A DNA stretch of 64,000 nucleotides from Halobacteriales archaeon QS_6_71_20 (GCA_003020945.1 PXRU01000010.1:1-64000), one strand, 5' to 3'; shown: positions 37,456 to 46,410, counted from the stretch's first letter. Program-made: numbers and translations. Notes: generated from the letters alone by a model not told the origin.

Positions 37456-38886
37456 ATGAGTTCCGATCAGAACCACCTCAAGGAGACGGACACCGAGGAC
37501 CGCTTCGACTTCAAGAAGGAGGAGAAGTCGGCGTTCCAGACGGAGAAAGGACTGAACGAGGAGACGATCCGCGCGATCTCCGAGGACAAAGACGAGCCCG
37601 AGTGGATGTACGAGCGCCGCCTGCGCGCGCTCAAGCAGTTCCAGGAGCTGCCGATGCCGACCGACTGGCCGGGGCAGCCGGACCTGTCGGAGGTCGACGT
37701 CGCGGAGATCGTCCCGTACATCCGCCCCGACGTGGACGTCCGAGCGGGCGTCGACGACTGGACGGAGCTGCCCGACGAGATCAAAGACACCTTCGACAAG
37801 CTGGGCATCCCCGAGGCCGAGAAGAACGCGCTCTCGGGCGTCGGCGCCCAGTACGAGTCGGAGGTCGTCTACCAGAACATGCAGGAGCGCTGGGAGGAGA
37901 AGGGCGTGATCTTCTGCAACATGGACGAGGCCGTCCGCGAGCACGAGGAGATCGTCCGCGAACACTTCATGACGACCTGTGTCCCCCCGAGCGACAACAA
38001 GTTCGCCGCGCTCCACGGCGCGGTGTGGTCCGGCGGCTCATTCGTGTACGTCCCCGAGGACGTCACCGTCGAGATGCCGGTCCAGGCGTACTTCCGGATG
38101 AACTCCGAGGGGATGGGCCAGTTCGAGCACACGCTCATCGTCGCCGAGGAGGGGTCGGAGGTGCACTACATCGAGGGGTGCAGCGCCCCGAAGTACTCCG
38201 CGTTCAACCTCCACTCCGGCGGCGTCGAGGTGTTCGTCGGCGAGGACGCCCACGTGCAGTACTCGACCGTGCAGAACTGGTCGAAGAACACGTACAACCT
38301 GAACACCAAGCGCGCGCTCGTCGAGAAGAACGGCCGGATGGAGTGGATCTCCGGGTCGATGGGGTCGAAGGCGACGATGCTGTACCCCTCCTCGATCCTC
38401 AAGGGCCGCGGCGCCTCGGACAACCACATCACCATCGCGTTCGCGGGCGAGGGGCAGGACATCGACACCGGCGCGAAGGTGTACCACAACGCCCCCGACA
38501 CGAAGTCGACCATCGAGTCGAAGTCGATCAGCAAGGACGGCGGCCGTACGAACTACCGCGGCCTGGTCCACATCGCCGACGGCGCCGAGAACTCCTCGAC
38601 GGCCGTCGAGTGTGACGCGCTGATGTTCGACAACGAGTCGACCTCCGACACCATGCCGTACATGGAGATCAACGAGTCGAAGGTCGACGTCGCCCACGAG
38701 GCGACCGTCGGGAAGATCGGCGACGAGGACGTGTTCTACCTGCAGTCGCGCGGCCTCGACGACGACGACGCCAAGCAGATGATCGTCTCGGGCTTCATCG
38801 AGCCGATCACGGAGGAACTGCCCATCGAGTACGCGGTCGAGCTCAACCGGCTCGTCGAACTGGAGATGGAGGGCTCGCTCGGGTAA
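37456..38886 (+). CDS. sufB: Fe-S cluster assembly scaffold SufB
   Basis: The 476-residue protein has typical SufB features: IRAISEDKDEPEWMYERRL at the start, IFCNMDEAV, FVYVPEDVTVEMPVQAYFRMN, HYIEGCSAPKYS and the late RGLDDDDAKQMIVSGF helix. It is the scaffold on which Fe-S clusters form in the SufBC2D complex. A CCTAATAT box at 37421-37428, about 31 nt before the ATG, suggests an internal promoter in addition to readthrough from sufC. Confidence 0.97.
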   Translation: MSSDQNHLKETDTEDRFDFKKEEKSAFQTEKGLNEETIRAISEDKDEPEWMYERRLRALKQFQELPMPTDWPGQPDLSEVDVAEIVPYIRPDVDVRAGVDDWTELPDEIKDTFDKLGIPEAEKNALSGVGAQYESEVVYQNMQERWEEKGVIFCNMDEAVREHEEIVREHFMTTCVPPSDNKFAALHGAVWSGGSFVYVPEDVTVEMPVQAYFRMNSEGMGQFEHTLIVAEEGSEVHYIEGCSAPKYSAFNLHSGGVEVFVGEDAHVQYSTVQNWSKNTYNLNTKRALVEKNGRMEWISGSMGSKATMLYPSSILKGRGASDNHITIAFAGEGQDIDTGAKVYHNAPDTKSTIESKSISKDGGRTNYRGLVHIADGAENSSTAVECDALMFDNESTSDTMPYMEINESKVDVAHEATVGKIGDEDVFYLQSRGLDDDDAKQMIVSGFIEPITEELPIEYAVELNRLVELEMEGSLG

Positions 38887-38920
38887 CCCCCGGCGCTCCG
38901 TTTCTTACACACCACACACA

Positions 38921-40138
38921 ATGAGCACACAGCTACCCGCGAACCTCTCCGAGGAGATCGTGGAGACGATCGCCGAGGAGCGCGACGAACCGGACTGGCT
39001 CCGTCGGACGCGTCTGGACGCGCTGGCGGCGCTCGAGGACCTGGAGATGCCGAGCGTCATCGAGACGCCCGGCCGCCGCTGGACGAACCTGGAGGAGCTC
39101 GACTACGAGACGCTGGTCGACCCGCTGAACCAGAGCGACGAGACCGAGCGTGTCGCCGCCGAGGGCGCGGAGGTGCTCGACTTCGAGACGGCGCTTTCCG
39201 AACACGGCGACCTCGTCGAGGAGCGGTTCGGCTCCGTCACCGACCCGCGGACGAACTACCTGACGGCGCTGTCGACGGCGCTTTTCACCACGGGTACGGT
39301 CATCTACGTCCCCGAGGGCGTCGACGCCGAGGGCGTGACGGTGCGCGCCGAGATGAACAGCCGCTCGCTGTTCAGCCACACGCTCGTGATCGCCGAGGCG
39401 AACACGTCCGCGACGATCCTCGAACGGATCAGCAACGGCGGCGAAGCCGCCACAGTCGACGGCGACCGCTACTTCAGCAACCTCGTCGAGATCGCCGCCG
39501 GCGAGAACGCCTACGTCCAGTACGGCTCGCTGCAGAACCTGGACGAGGACGTGTACGACTTCACGCTGAAGCGTGGCGACGCCGACCGGTACGCCACGGT
39601 CGACTGGATCGAGGGGAACATCGGCTCCCGGCTCACCCGCTCGGACATCGAGACGGAGCTGAACGGCGACTCCTCGGAGACGAAGATCGTCGGCGCCTTC
39701 TTCGGCCACGACGACCAGCACTTCGACATCAACGCCCGCGTCTGGCACAACGGCGAGCACACGACCGCCGACCTCGTGACCCGGGGCGTGCTCGACAACG
39801 AGGCGCGCTCGGTGTACGAGGGCGTCCAGGACGTCGGCCGCGACGCCTGGGACACCTCCAGCTACCAGCGCGAGAACACGCTGATGTTGAGCGACGAGTC
39901 CGAGGCCGACGCCTCGCCGAAGCTCATCATCCACAACCACGACACCGAGGCCTCCCACTCCGCGACGGTGGGGCAGGTGGACGCGGAGGACCTGTTCTAC
40001 ATGACCTCCCGCTCGATCCCGCCCGGAACCGCCCGGAACATGCTCGTGGAGGGCTTTTTCGTCCCCGTCCTCGAGGAGGTCGAGGTCGAGGAGCTCCGCG
40101 ACGACATCGAGGACCTGATCCTCGCGCGCCTCGACTGA
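38921..40138 (+). CDS. sufD: Fe-S cluster assembly protein SufD
   Basis: The 405-residue protein is a shorter paralogue of SufB. It has RDEPDWLRRTRLDAL near the N-terminus, VIYVPEGVDAEGV, a beta-helix core (DWIEGNIGSRLTRSDIE), HNHDTEASHSATVGQ and the SIPPGTARNMLVEGF C-terminal helix. It completes the SufBC2D complex. It starts 34 bp after sufB, so the two are very likely co-transcribed. Confidence 0.95.
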   Translation: MSTQLPANLSEEIVETIAEERDEPDWLRRTRLDALAALEDLEMPSVIETPGRRWTNLEELDYETLVDPLNQSDETERVAAEGAEVLDFETALSEHGDLVEERFGSVTDPRTNYLTALSTALFTTGTVIYVPEGVDAEGVTVRAEMNSRSLFSHTLVIAEANTSATILERISNGGEAATVDGDRYFSNLVEIAAGENAYVQYGSLQNLDEDVYDFTLKRGDADRYATVDWIEGNIGSRLTRSDIETELNGDSSETKIVGAFFGHDDQHFDINARVWHNGEHTTADLVTRGVLDNEARSVYEGVQDVGRDAWDTSSYQRENTLMLSDESEADASPKLIIHNHDTEASHSATVGQVDAEDLFYMTSRSIPPGTARNMLVEGFFVPVLEEVEVEELRDDIEDLILARLD

Positions 40139-40260
40139 GGCGCGGCTTCGACTTCGAACACCGGCGTCCGTCCTTCCGTGTTCTAACCGACCGCGACCAC
40201 GAGCGGCCGCACCGTCGCCGACGGGGGCGGCGCGACTCACCGTGAGGGCTCGGGGCGAGG

Positions 40261-41598
40261 TCAGCGCTCCGCCCCCTCCCGCGCGCTCACCTCGAAGGAG
40301 ACGCCGGCACCTTCGAGTCGGTCGACGAGCGGCAGTCCGATCCCCGACGCCGGGGTCGACACGCCCCCCTCGATCGGGGTGTCGGTCTCGCCGCGGGCGA
40401 GACACACCGCCGCCTCCGCGACCATCCGGGAAGTGGAGCCGTAGCCGGGGTCGCGGTCGCCGGCGACGGTCGCCTCGACGGCGTAGCCCGCCGGGTGGTC
40501 CGCCGAGGCGCCCCTCCCGAACAGCCGCATCTCGAAGGAGCCGCCCTCGACGGCGTCGCGGTCGGGACCCTCGCCGGAGTCGGGCAGGACGAACCGGTCG
40601 AGCGCCCGCCGGATCGGGGGGACGTCCAGCGCGCCGGCGGCCAGCCCCTGTCCGGCCGCCAGCGCGCCCGCGACGGCGGCGCCGCCCACGCCGCGTCCGA
40701 CGGCGAGCGATTCGCGGTAGCCGAACTCCCGTCCCCAGGGGTAGCCGAGCAGGGCGTTCGACCGCCGGACGACCGGCTCGTTGATCGCCGCCATCACGAA
40801 CGGCGCGGTCCACTCGCGGGTCTCGGGGTCGCGACGGACGCCGCGCTGTGGCCCCGTGTCGGGGCCGCCGCGCTCCCCCTCGGGGGCGAGCGCGTACGGG
40901 TTCGCGAGGACTCGCCGGACCGCGCGGTCGCGGTCGGCCGCCGCGGCCGTCTCGACCATGCTGGCGAGGGTGCCGCCGCTGAAGCCGCCCCCGCGGACCG
41001 ACACGAGCGCTCGGACCGCCGAACAGGGCGCTCCGAACGTCTCCGCGGCGTGCGACTGGAGCAGGAGGGTGCCGAGGTCGCCCGGCACGGAGTCGAACCC
41101 GCAGGCGTGGACGACCCGGACGCCGCGCTCGCGCGCCCGGTCGTGGTGCTCGTCGACCATCCGCCGTATCCACTGAAGCTCCCCCGAGAGGTCGCAGTAG
41201 TCGGTCCCGGCGTCGACGCAGGCGGCGACCAGCGGCGACCCGTGGCGGGCGTAGGGACCGACCGTCGAACAGACGACGGCCGTCCGCTCGGCGAGGGCGT
41301 CGAGGCTCGCGCGGTCGTGTGCGTCGCCCGTGAGGAGGTCGGGGACGGTCGCGTTGTCGTCGCCGTCGCCGGTGGTGCCGTCCATGGCGTCGCCGTCGGC
41401 GTCATCGGCGTCGCCGTGGTCGATCCTATCGGTCACCGAGTCGCGCACGGCGGCGAGTCGGTTCGCGTCGCGGCCGGCAAGCGCCCAGTCGAGGGCGCCG
41501 TCGCCGTAGCGGTCCGCGAGGTGTTCGGCGACGAGCCGGCCGGTGAAGCCGGTCGCGCCCCACAGGACGAGGTCGTAGTCGCGGTCGGTGTCGGACAT
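40261..41598 (-). CDS. Saccharopine dehydrogenase/trans-acting enoyl reductase family protein
   Basis: The 445-residue protein has a Rossmann start (LVLWGATGFTGRLVAEHL), GRDANRLAAVR, then CSTVGPYARHGSPLVAACVDAG and DYCDLSGELQWIRRM. This is the pattern of the saccharopine-dehydrogenase-like NAD(P)-binding family that includes mycobacterial trans-acting enoyl reductase. An Asp/Gly-rich insertion (about residues 58-85) is a haloarchaeal addition. The substrate is unknown; a lipid or isoprenoid reduction role is possible. It converges on sufD and is followed upstream by an MFS gene on the same strand. Confidence 0.85.
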   Translation of the reverse strand: MSDTDRDYDLVLWGATGFTGRLVAEHLADRYGDGALDWALAGRDANRLAAVRDSVTDRIDHGDADDADGDAMDGTTGDGDDNATVPDLLTGDAHDRASLDALAERTAVVCSTVGPYARHGSPLVAACVDAGTDYCDLSGELQWIRRMVDEHHDRARERGVRVVHACGFDSVPGDLGTLLLQSHAAETFGAPCSAVRALVSVRGGGFSGGTLASMVETAAAADRDRAVRRVLANPYALAPEGERGGPDTGPQRGVRRDPETREWTAPFVMAAINEPVVRRSNALLGYPWGREFGYRESLAVGRGVGGAAVAGALAAGQGLAAGALDVPPIRRALDRFVLPDSGEGPDRDAVEGGSFEMRLFGRGASADHPAGYAVEATVAGDRDPGYGSTSRMVAEAAVCLARGETDTPIEGGVSTPASGIGLPLVDRLEGAGVSFEVSAREGAER

Positions 41599-41685
41599 GG
41601 CGCGGGGTGGGACACACCGACGGGACGGACGCGCATGAGGCTTGCCGCGGTTCCGACGGGCGCGAACCGCGAGGTGTCGGGGCGG

Positions 41686-42993
41686 TCAGTCGCCGCCGAA
41701 CACCGCCGTCCGGCCGCTCCGGCGACCCAGCCGCACCAGCGCGGGCAGCGCCGCGACCGCGAGGAGGAACTCGCTGGCGCCGGCGACGACGAACGCGGCG
41801 GCGAAGCCGTGACGGGCGGCGACGGCGCCGCCGACGAGCGAGCCCGCCAGGAAGCCCAGGCTGCCGGCCGCGTTGAAGCCGGCGACGGCGGCGCCGCGGT
41901 CCGACTCGCCGCCGAGGTCGACGACGAGCGCGAGCGTCGCCGGCGCCATCAGCGCGCCGAGCACGCCGACCCCGACCATGGCGGCGGCCACCAGCGGCAC
42001 CGACGGCGCGAACCCGACCGCGACCACGACCAGCCCGTAGACGGCCGACCCCGCGGCGATGGGTGTCACCCGTCCCACGCGGTCGGCGAGGAGGCCGAAC
42101 GGGTACTGCAGCAGCGCGAACGGGGCGAAAAACGCCGCCAGGAGCAGCCCCGTGGCGCCCGGCCCGAGGCCGAACGCCTCCCGGAAGTACAGCGTCCCGA
42201 CCAGCGCGAAGAAGCCGGCCGTGAGACGGTCGACGAACGCGAACGCGAACGGCACCGAGAGCGACCGGTTCTCCCGCAGCCCCGCCAGCATGGCCGAGAG
42301 TCCGCCGCGCCGGCTCTGGCCGACGGACCGGCCGGCGACGGGCGCCCGGTCGGGCGTCGCGAGCGCGCCCGCGCCGGCCACGAGGAGCAGCCCCCCCGCG
42401 GCGACCAGCGGGACGGTCGGCCCGACCTCGAACAGCCGCCCGCCGACCGGCGCGCCGGTGGCCGTGCCGAGGCCGATCGCGATGCCGGCGACGCCCATGT
42501 TGCGGCCGTTGCCGCCCGGGCGGTCCGCCAGCGCCGAGACGGCAAGCGACAGCGCGCCGACGGTCATCGCCCCCTGAAGCACGCGGACGACGAGCGCGAG
42601 GAGGAACGTCCGCGACAGCGACAGCGGCTCGACGAACGGGAGCGGGAGCGTCACCCCCGCGGCAGTCGACGGGGCGAGGGCGGGCAGCGACGCGAGCGCG
42701 AGGTAGCCCGCGGCGCCGCCGACGGCGGCGACGGAGACGAGCCGTCGCCGCTCGCCGAGGCGGTCCGAGAGTGCCCCCCAGGGCCCGGCGAAGGCGACGA
42801 ACGCGGCGAACTCGGCGGCGAGAAACAGCGTCGGCGCGGCGACGCCCCGCCCGCCCAATGCCCCCGCGAGGAGGTCGACGCCGGGGTAGACGAGCGTCTG
42901 CGCCAGCAGGACCGCGTAGACGACCAGCGCGAGCGCGACGCGGTCCCGTCGCTTTCCCCCGGGTCGGACGGCCGCCTCGCCCGTGTCGCGCAT
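41686..42993 (-). CDS. MFS transporter
   Basis: The 435-residue protein has about twelve hydrophobic helices. The signature between helices 2 and 3 is GPWGALSDRLGERRRL, and its repeat in the second half is FGLLADRVGRVTP. It fits the drug/metabolite exporter type of major facilitator. I chose the ATG at 42993 because a CTCAAGCC box lies about 27 nt upstream. The substrate cannot be told. Confidence 0.88.
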   Translation of the reverse strand: MRDTGEAAVRPGGKRRDRVALALVVYAVLLAQTLVYPGVDLLAGALGGRGVAAPTLFLAAEFAAFVAFAGPWGALSDRLGERRRLVSVAAVGGAAGYLALASLPALAPSTAAGVTLPLPFVEPLSLSRTFLLALVVRVLQGAMTVGALSLAVSALADRPGGNGRNMGVAGIAIGLGTATGAPVGGRLFEVGPTVPLVAAGGLLLVAGAGALATPDRAPVAGRSVGQSRRGGLSAMLAGLRENRSLSVPFAFAFVDRLTAGFFALVGTLYFREAFGLGPGATGLLLAAFFAPFALLQYPFGLLADRVGRVTPIAAGSAVYGLVVVAVGFAPSVPLVAAAMVGVGVLGALMAPATLALVVDLGGESDRGAAVAGFNAAGSLGFLAGSLVGGAVAARHGFAAAFVVAGASEFLLAVAALPALVRLGRRSGRTAVFGGD

Positions 42994-43121
42994 TACCGGC
43001 CGTTGCACCGCCCCCGGCTTGAGCGTTCGGCGTCGACGTCGCCCGTCGCGGGGCGACCGGGACGGCCCGCTCCGCCGAACGAGGGGAAGGCTTACGGTCG
43101 CTGTCCCCGGACCCTGTAGCG

Positions 43122-43184
43122 ATGAACGTGGAATCGGTCGGGAACCGTCCCGTCGCCGCACCCGACGAGGGTGATCGCCCGTGA
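43122..43184 (+). CDS. Possible 20-residue leader peptide coupled to the ferritin-like gene
   Basis: An ATG at 43122 opens a 20-codon frame (start MNVESVGNRPV) whose TGA overlaps the GTG start of the next gene by 4 bp (GTGA). A GGCTTACGG box at 43089-43097 is about 29 nt before this ATG, so a leaderless mRNA would begin with this micro-frame rather than with the ferritin-like gene. This suggests translational coupling. It may be a short peptide or merely a leader; I have no homology evidence. Confidence 0.35.
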   Translation: MNVESVGNRPVAAPDEGDRP

Positions 43185-43666
43185 GCCTGGGCCGGCGGGT
43201 CGCGTCGGACCACCAGCTCGCGCGACTGCTGCAGATCGGCGTGGTGCTGGAGGAGGTCGTCGAGGCGCGCTCGACCCGCCACCACCGGGAGATGAGCGAG
43301 GCGTTCGACCGGGATACGGCGACGCTGCTGCGGGAGGCGGCCTCGGAGTCCGCCGACCACCGGGAACGGCTGGAGGAGCTGATCGACGACCTCGACGCCG
43401 AGTCCGTCTCGTACGACGAGATCGAGACGCTGGTCGAGGCGCAGTACGGGAAGACGAAGCCGGAGGACTTCGACGGCGTGTTGTACGACCAACTGTGCAA
43501 CGAGGAGACGGCGTACAAGTTCTACGACGACCTCGTGGCCGCCATCGAGGGGAGCGACTCGACGTTCTCCGTCGACCGCGACCGGGTGCTCGACACGCTC
43601 CGGGGCATCCGCGAGGAGGAGGCCGAGGGCGTCGAGGAGGTCACCGCGATCATGGAGCGACGATAA
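43181..43666 (+). CDS. Ferritin-like protein paired with SirR
   Basis: The 161-residue all-helical protein starts at a GTG (MSLGRRVASDHQLARLL) and has Glu/His-rich helices typical of ferritin-like four-helix bundles (VVLEEVVEARSTRHH, ESADHRERLEELIDDL and LCNEETAYKFYDDLV). Metal binding is likely but the ligand set is inferred. It sits directly upstream of a DtxR-family regulator with a 2-bp gap, so it is probably part of a metal-homeostasis module. Confidence 0.75.
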   Translation: MSLGRRVASDHQLARLLQIGVVLEEVVEARSTRHHREMSEAFDRDTATLLREAASESADHRERLEELIDDLDAESVSYDEIETLVEAQYGKTKPEDFDGVLYDQLCNEETAYKFYDDLVAAIEGSDSTFSVDRDRVLDTLRGIREEEAEGVEEVTAIMERR

Positions 43667-43668
43667 CG

Positions 43669-44106
43669 ATGAACACGGCAGACCAGTATCTGAAGGCCAT
43701 CTACCTGGTACAGGAGACGGAGGACGGCCCCGCCGCTACCGGCTCGGTCGCCGACGCGCTCGACGTGAGCCCCGCCTCCGCCAACGAGATGATCGGCAAG
43801 CTCGAGGGTCGGGGCCTCGCAGAACACGAGAAGTACAAGGGCGTCTCCCTCACCGACGACGGCATCGTCCGGGCGCGGGAGGCGCTGTCCGACTACTGCA
43901 TCATCGAGCGCTTCCTCGCGAACGTCCTCGAGGTCGAGGAGTTCCGGGCGGAGGCGCGCTCGCTGGAGGCCGTCATCGACGACACGGTCGCGGAGCGACT
44001 CGACACGATCATCGACCGCTCGCCGGAGTGTCCCGACTGTTTCGACGCGGAGACGGACGCCTGCGAGTACCTCGCCGAGGTCGAGCCCGAGAGTCCCGCG
44101 GACTGA
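43669..44106 (+). CDS. sirR: SirR/DtxR-family metal-dependent regulator
   Basis: The 145-residue protein has an N-terminal winged helix (NTADQYLKAIYLVQE and VADALDVSPASANEMIGKLE), then a dimerisation/metal domain (YCIIERFLANVLEVE) and a Cys-rich end (CPDCFDAETDACEY). This is the DtxR/MntR layout without the SH3-like third domain, as in haloarchaeal SirR and Idr proteins. It would repress metal uptake genes when loaded with Fe or Mn. It is co-transcribed with the ferritin-like gene. Confidence 0.9.
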   Translation: MNTADQYLKAIYLVQETEDGPAATGSVADALDVSPASANEMIGKLEGRGLAEHEKYKGVSLTDDGIVRAREALSDYCIIERFLANVLEVEEFRAEARSLEAVIDDTVAERLDTIIDRSPECPDCFDAETDACEYLAEVEPESPAD

Positions 44107-44226
44107 CACAGATCCGACGGAACGGCCCGTTACGGCCGCGCTCGCTACGGATTCGGATCCCGCGAGCGCCGACCGCTCGGCGGTTCCGGCGAGATTAAGT
44201 GGCGGGAATCGGTACCGGAGCGATAC

Positions 44227-44376
44227 ATGGGTGTCGACGTCACGGGTCGGATCAGGTCGCTCGTTGGGGTGGCCAACGACGACCACGACTTCGAGTGTGT
44301 CGCCTGCGGCCACGGCTTCGACGCGAACAGACAGGCGTGTCCGGAGTGTGGAGGGTTCGACATCCGGCGGTCGTAA
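44227..44376 (+). CDS. 49-residue zinc-ribbon protein
   Basis: A short complete frame begins MGVDVTGRIRSLVGVAND and carries two zinc knuckles, CVAC (residues 25-28) and CPEC (39-42), a rubredoxin-like zinc-ribbon. It ends FDIRRS. A GATTAAG box lies about 30 nt before the ATG. Small zinc-finger proteins of this kind are abundant in haloarchaea and some affect biofilm or swarming, but this one's role is unknown. Confidence 0.78.
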   Translation: MGVDVTGRIRSLVGVANDDHDFECVACGHGFDANRQACPECGGFDIRRS

Positions 44377-44459
44377 GCGAGGTCCCCCGCTTCGAGCGGT
44401 CGACGCGACGGCGGCAAGGACAATCCTATTGTGTATCCACACAGTAGCAGTCAACACGC

Positions 44460-44532
44460 AGTCCCGTGGTGTAGCGGCCAATCATGAGGGCCTTTGGAGC
44501 CCTCGACGGCGGTTCGAATCCGCCCGGGACTA
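44460..44532 (+). tRNA. tRNA-Gln (anticodon TTG)
   Basis: A 73-nt cloverleaf folds cleanly. The acceptor stem AGTCCCG pairs with CGGGACT, and the anticodon stem AGGGC/GCCCT encloses loop CTTTGGA with anticodon TTG. The T arm is GGCGG-TTCGAAT-CCGCC and the discriminator is A. No CCA is encoded and no intron is present. T-rich stretches follow at 44539-44542 and 44553-44557 as likely termination sites. The last bases are repeated 1.9 kb downstream, marking the tRNA as an integration site. Confidence 0.93.
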
Positions 44533-44534
44533 TT
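44519..44534 (+). repeat. Putative attachment-site repeat at the tRNA-Gln 3' end
   Basis: These 16 bases, TCCGCCCGGGACTATT, cover the 3' T-stem and acceptor strand of tRNA-Gln. They recur in direct orientation at 46411-46426 with one mismatch. Integrases of archaeal elements commonly recombine within tRNA 3' ends and leave exactly such a direct repeat. Confidence 0.7.
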
Positions 44535-44682
44535 CACATTTTGGTACGGGTCCGTTTTTATTGTGGCTTTGCCAGTAGTTCTAGCTGATGAGCGTCGGCG
44601 CAGTGAGGAGAATGATCTCGGACGTGAGCCGACTATCTTGCCGTTCAGATGATGGACGAAGTGAAACTGAGCTGACTGTTTT

Positions 44683-45636
44683 TTACGCCGTAGGCGTGCC
44701 ACGAGCAACCTGCTCGTAAATGTGCTTTTCAGACCGCACGAAGTCCCCATCCTTCTGAATCACGTCCACAGATGCGAGCTCGCCCAGCTTGTCTTGGAGG
44801 TAGAAGCGATCCTTGCGCTCCCCATGCAGCTCCTCGAAGTTGTCTGCAATCGTGTCGATGTCCAGCCACAGGTCTTGCTTCCCGCGCTGAACGGCGTCGA
44901 AGTAGTACGCCCCAGAGTACTTCTGGTAGTGCCCAAGCATACTGAGGTTTAGCTTGTCGCGAATCGTGACGTACCCTCGTTGCACGACGTCACCGAGGAA
45001 CTTCCGACCGAACTCATCCCAACTGTATTCGTTCAAATCAGCGGATTGCAGGCGCTCACCAGGTAGAATTTCATCGTCTTCGACTTTGATGTACCCGAAG
45101 TTCTTCAACAATTCAACGTACTCACGCGTGTTCTTCGAACGCTGGTTATCATCGGTCCGAGACACTGTGAGACCGCGTCGGTTCCGAGCGGCACGTAGAA
45201 TCTGGAGAATCGGATTGAGCTGCGTTCGGACAGCTGGGAGGTCATAGACGTGTTTGTAGATGGCTTGGGCCATCGAGAAATCCAGTTTCTCCCTGATTTC
45301 TTCCTCACGCTGATCAATGCCATCGATAACCTCGCTGCGGTCAGGGACATCAATGAGGTAGACACCCTGACCGGTGTCTTCGGCCTCAATCGTGTATACG
45401 TCTCGCAGTGTGATGAACTTCAGAACGTTGTCATGGTCACGACAGTCGCTGAGGTCTCGTGGGAAGGCGTTCCCGAGAGACACTTCTAGATTCCCGTTCG
45501 GGAGTTTGTGCACGTCGTGAACGTAAACGCCTCTGCCGAGGTGGCGCTTGAGACGCGTTTCGGCGTGACCGCCTCGTAGTGCTTCTGGATTCTGAACGCG
45601 AATTGCGTTGTCTGGTGATGCTTCAGTCGTAACCAT
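44683..45636 (-). CDS. Unrecognised cassette protein with winged-helix-like segments
   Basis: The 317-residue protein starts MVTTEASPDNAIRV (ATG 45636). Its N-terminal part (residues about 25-110) is predicted beta-rich. A middle part resembles a winged helix (PILQILRAARNRRGL, then NTREYVELLKNFGYIKVEDD). A second wHTH-like region is near the end (FYLQDKLGELASVDVIQKDGD). It has no catalytic motif I can name and no membrane segment. It starts one base after the stop of the C39-like peptidase gene, so the two are co-translated. It may be a DNA-binding regulator or the target or sensor for the peptidase; I cannot decide. Confidence 0.6.
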   Translation of the reverse strand: MVTTEASPDNAIRVQNPEALRGGHAETRLKRHLGRGVYVHDVHKLPNGNLEVSLGNAFPRDLSDCRDHDNVLKFITLRDVYTIEAEDTGQGVYLIDVPDRSEVIDGIDQREEEIREKLDFSMAQAIYKHVYDLPAVRTQLNPILQILRAARNRRGLTVSRTDDNQRSKNTREYVELLKNFGYIKVEDDEILPGERLQSADLNEYSWDEFGRKFLGDVVQRGYVTIRDKLNLSMLGHYQKYSGAYYFDAVQRGKQDLWLDIDTIADNFEELHGERKDRFYLQDKLGELASVDVIQKDGDFVRSEKHIYEQVARGTPTA

Positions 45637-45637
45637 G

Positions 45638-46282
45638 CTATTCGTCTCCGAATGCTGCTGACAGCGTTTGTTGTTTGGATGGTTCGAGCCACAGCGCCCA
45701 ACGTTTTTCAGGTCGTGCCCACCACTCGTTGAAGGACTTGATGGGGACATTCATTGCGCCGTCTTCGTCGATGGTGTCGAGCTCGTGGAAGAACTGGATA
45801 TAGGGATCGAAGTAGAGCACAGTATTGTCGTTGATTTTGAACGGGATGATGACGTGTTTCCATCTTCCGAATCCGTCCAATCCGGGTTCAGGTGTGTAGT
45901 TGTCGGTGTGCTGAGCAATGTCTTCGAAGTATTGTTGATGGAATTCGCACAGCGGGAGAGAGCGGTCGTCAGATTCAATGATAGTTTGGAGTTGGTCGTA
46001 GCCGACGCCGGTCATGTGATTGACTTCCCAGCCAGCGTCCTCAAGGAGTGGGTCGAGGCGTGCGGCGAGGCGGTCAGATGCTGATGCGCGGTTTTCGACG
46101 TAGTCGAGGGCGTTGCCGAGGTCGCTGATACTGTAGCGAAGGTCTGGGTCATCTTTGCGGTCGGCGAGTTCGTCGAGGATGTTTTTCAGGGCGGTTGGGA
46201 AGCAGCTGTCAGGTTCAGGTTGGGTATGGAAGTCGGTGACAGCTGTCTGGTATCGTTCCCTGTCGTCGTTCGTTATTGTCAC
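45638..46282 (-). CDS. C39-like papain-fold cysteine peptidase
   Basis: The 214-residue protein (GTG start at 46282) contains Gln21-x5-Cys27 followed by FPTALKNIL, the exact spacing of the oxyanion Gln and nucleophile Cys in C39 peptidases. His143 (WKHVIIPF) is followed 16 residues later by Asp159 (YFDPY), the family spacing for the rest of the triad. There is no signal peptide or membrane segment, so it acts in the cytoplasm unless released. C39 enzymes normally cleave after double-glycine leaders in exporters. A free-standing one in an integrated cassette could be a toxin, a processing enzyme or a defence effector. The middle domain (residues 45-110) is helical. Confidence 0.65.
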   Translation of the reverse strand: MTITNDDRERYQTAVTDFHTQPEPDSCFPTALKNILDELADRKDDPDLRYSISDLGNALDYVENRASASDRLAARLDPLLEDAGWEVNHMTGVGYDQLQTIIESDDRSLPLCEFHQQYFEDIAQHTDNYTPEPGLDGFGRWKHVIIPFKINDNTVLYFDPYIQFFHELDTIDEDGAMNVPIKSFNEWWARPEKRWALWLEPSKQQTLSAAFGDE

Positions 46283-46314
46283 TTTTCGACCCTGTCTGTG
46301 AATTGCATTGGCAC

Positions 46315-46322
46315 TAATTAAA
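46315..46322 (-). promoter_or_regulatory. Promoter of the integrated cassette
   Basis: TTTAATTA on the minus strand is the strongest TATA-like box in the neighbourhood, centred about 36 nt before the GTG at 46282. The gap 46283-46746 otherwise holds the second att-like repeat (46411-46426) and a T-arm-like fragment (46517-46530). Confidence 0.5.
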
Positions 46323-46410
46323 TATGGTAGTTACTGTGTAGCCTCCGGCCGTTCATAGGTTCAAGGAGCGGAGTTTATATCAATTCGGATTAGAATTTCT
46401 CCGGTATCAG

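Noticed and set aside
44451-44750. 99-codon minus-strand frame across tRNA-Gln
   Set aside because: It is antisense to the tRNA and overlaps the cassette gene end; basic low-complexity sequence without motifs.
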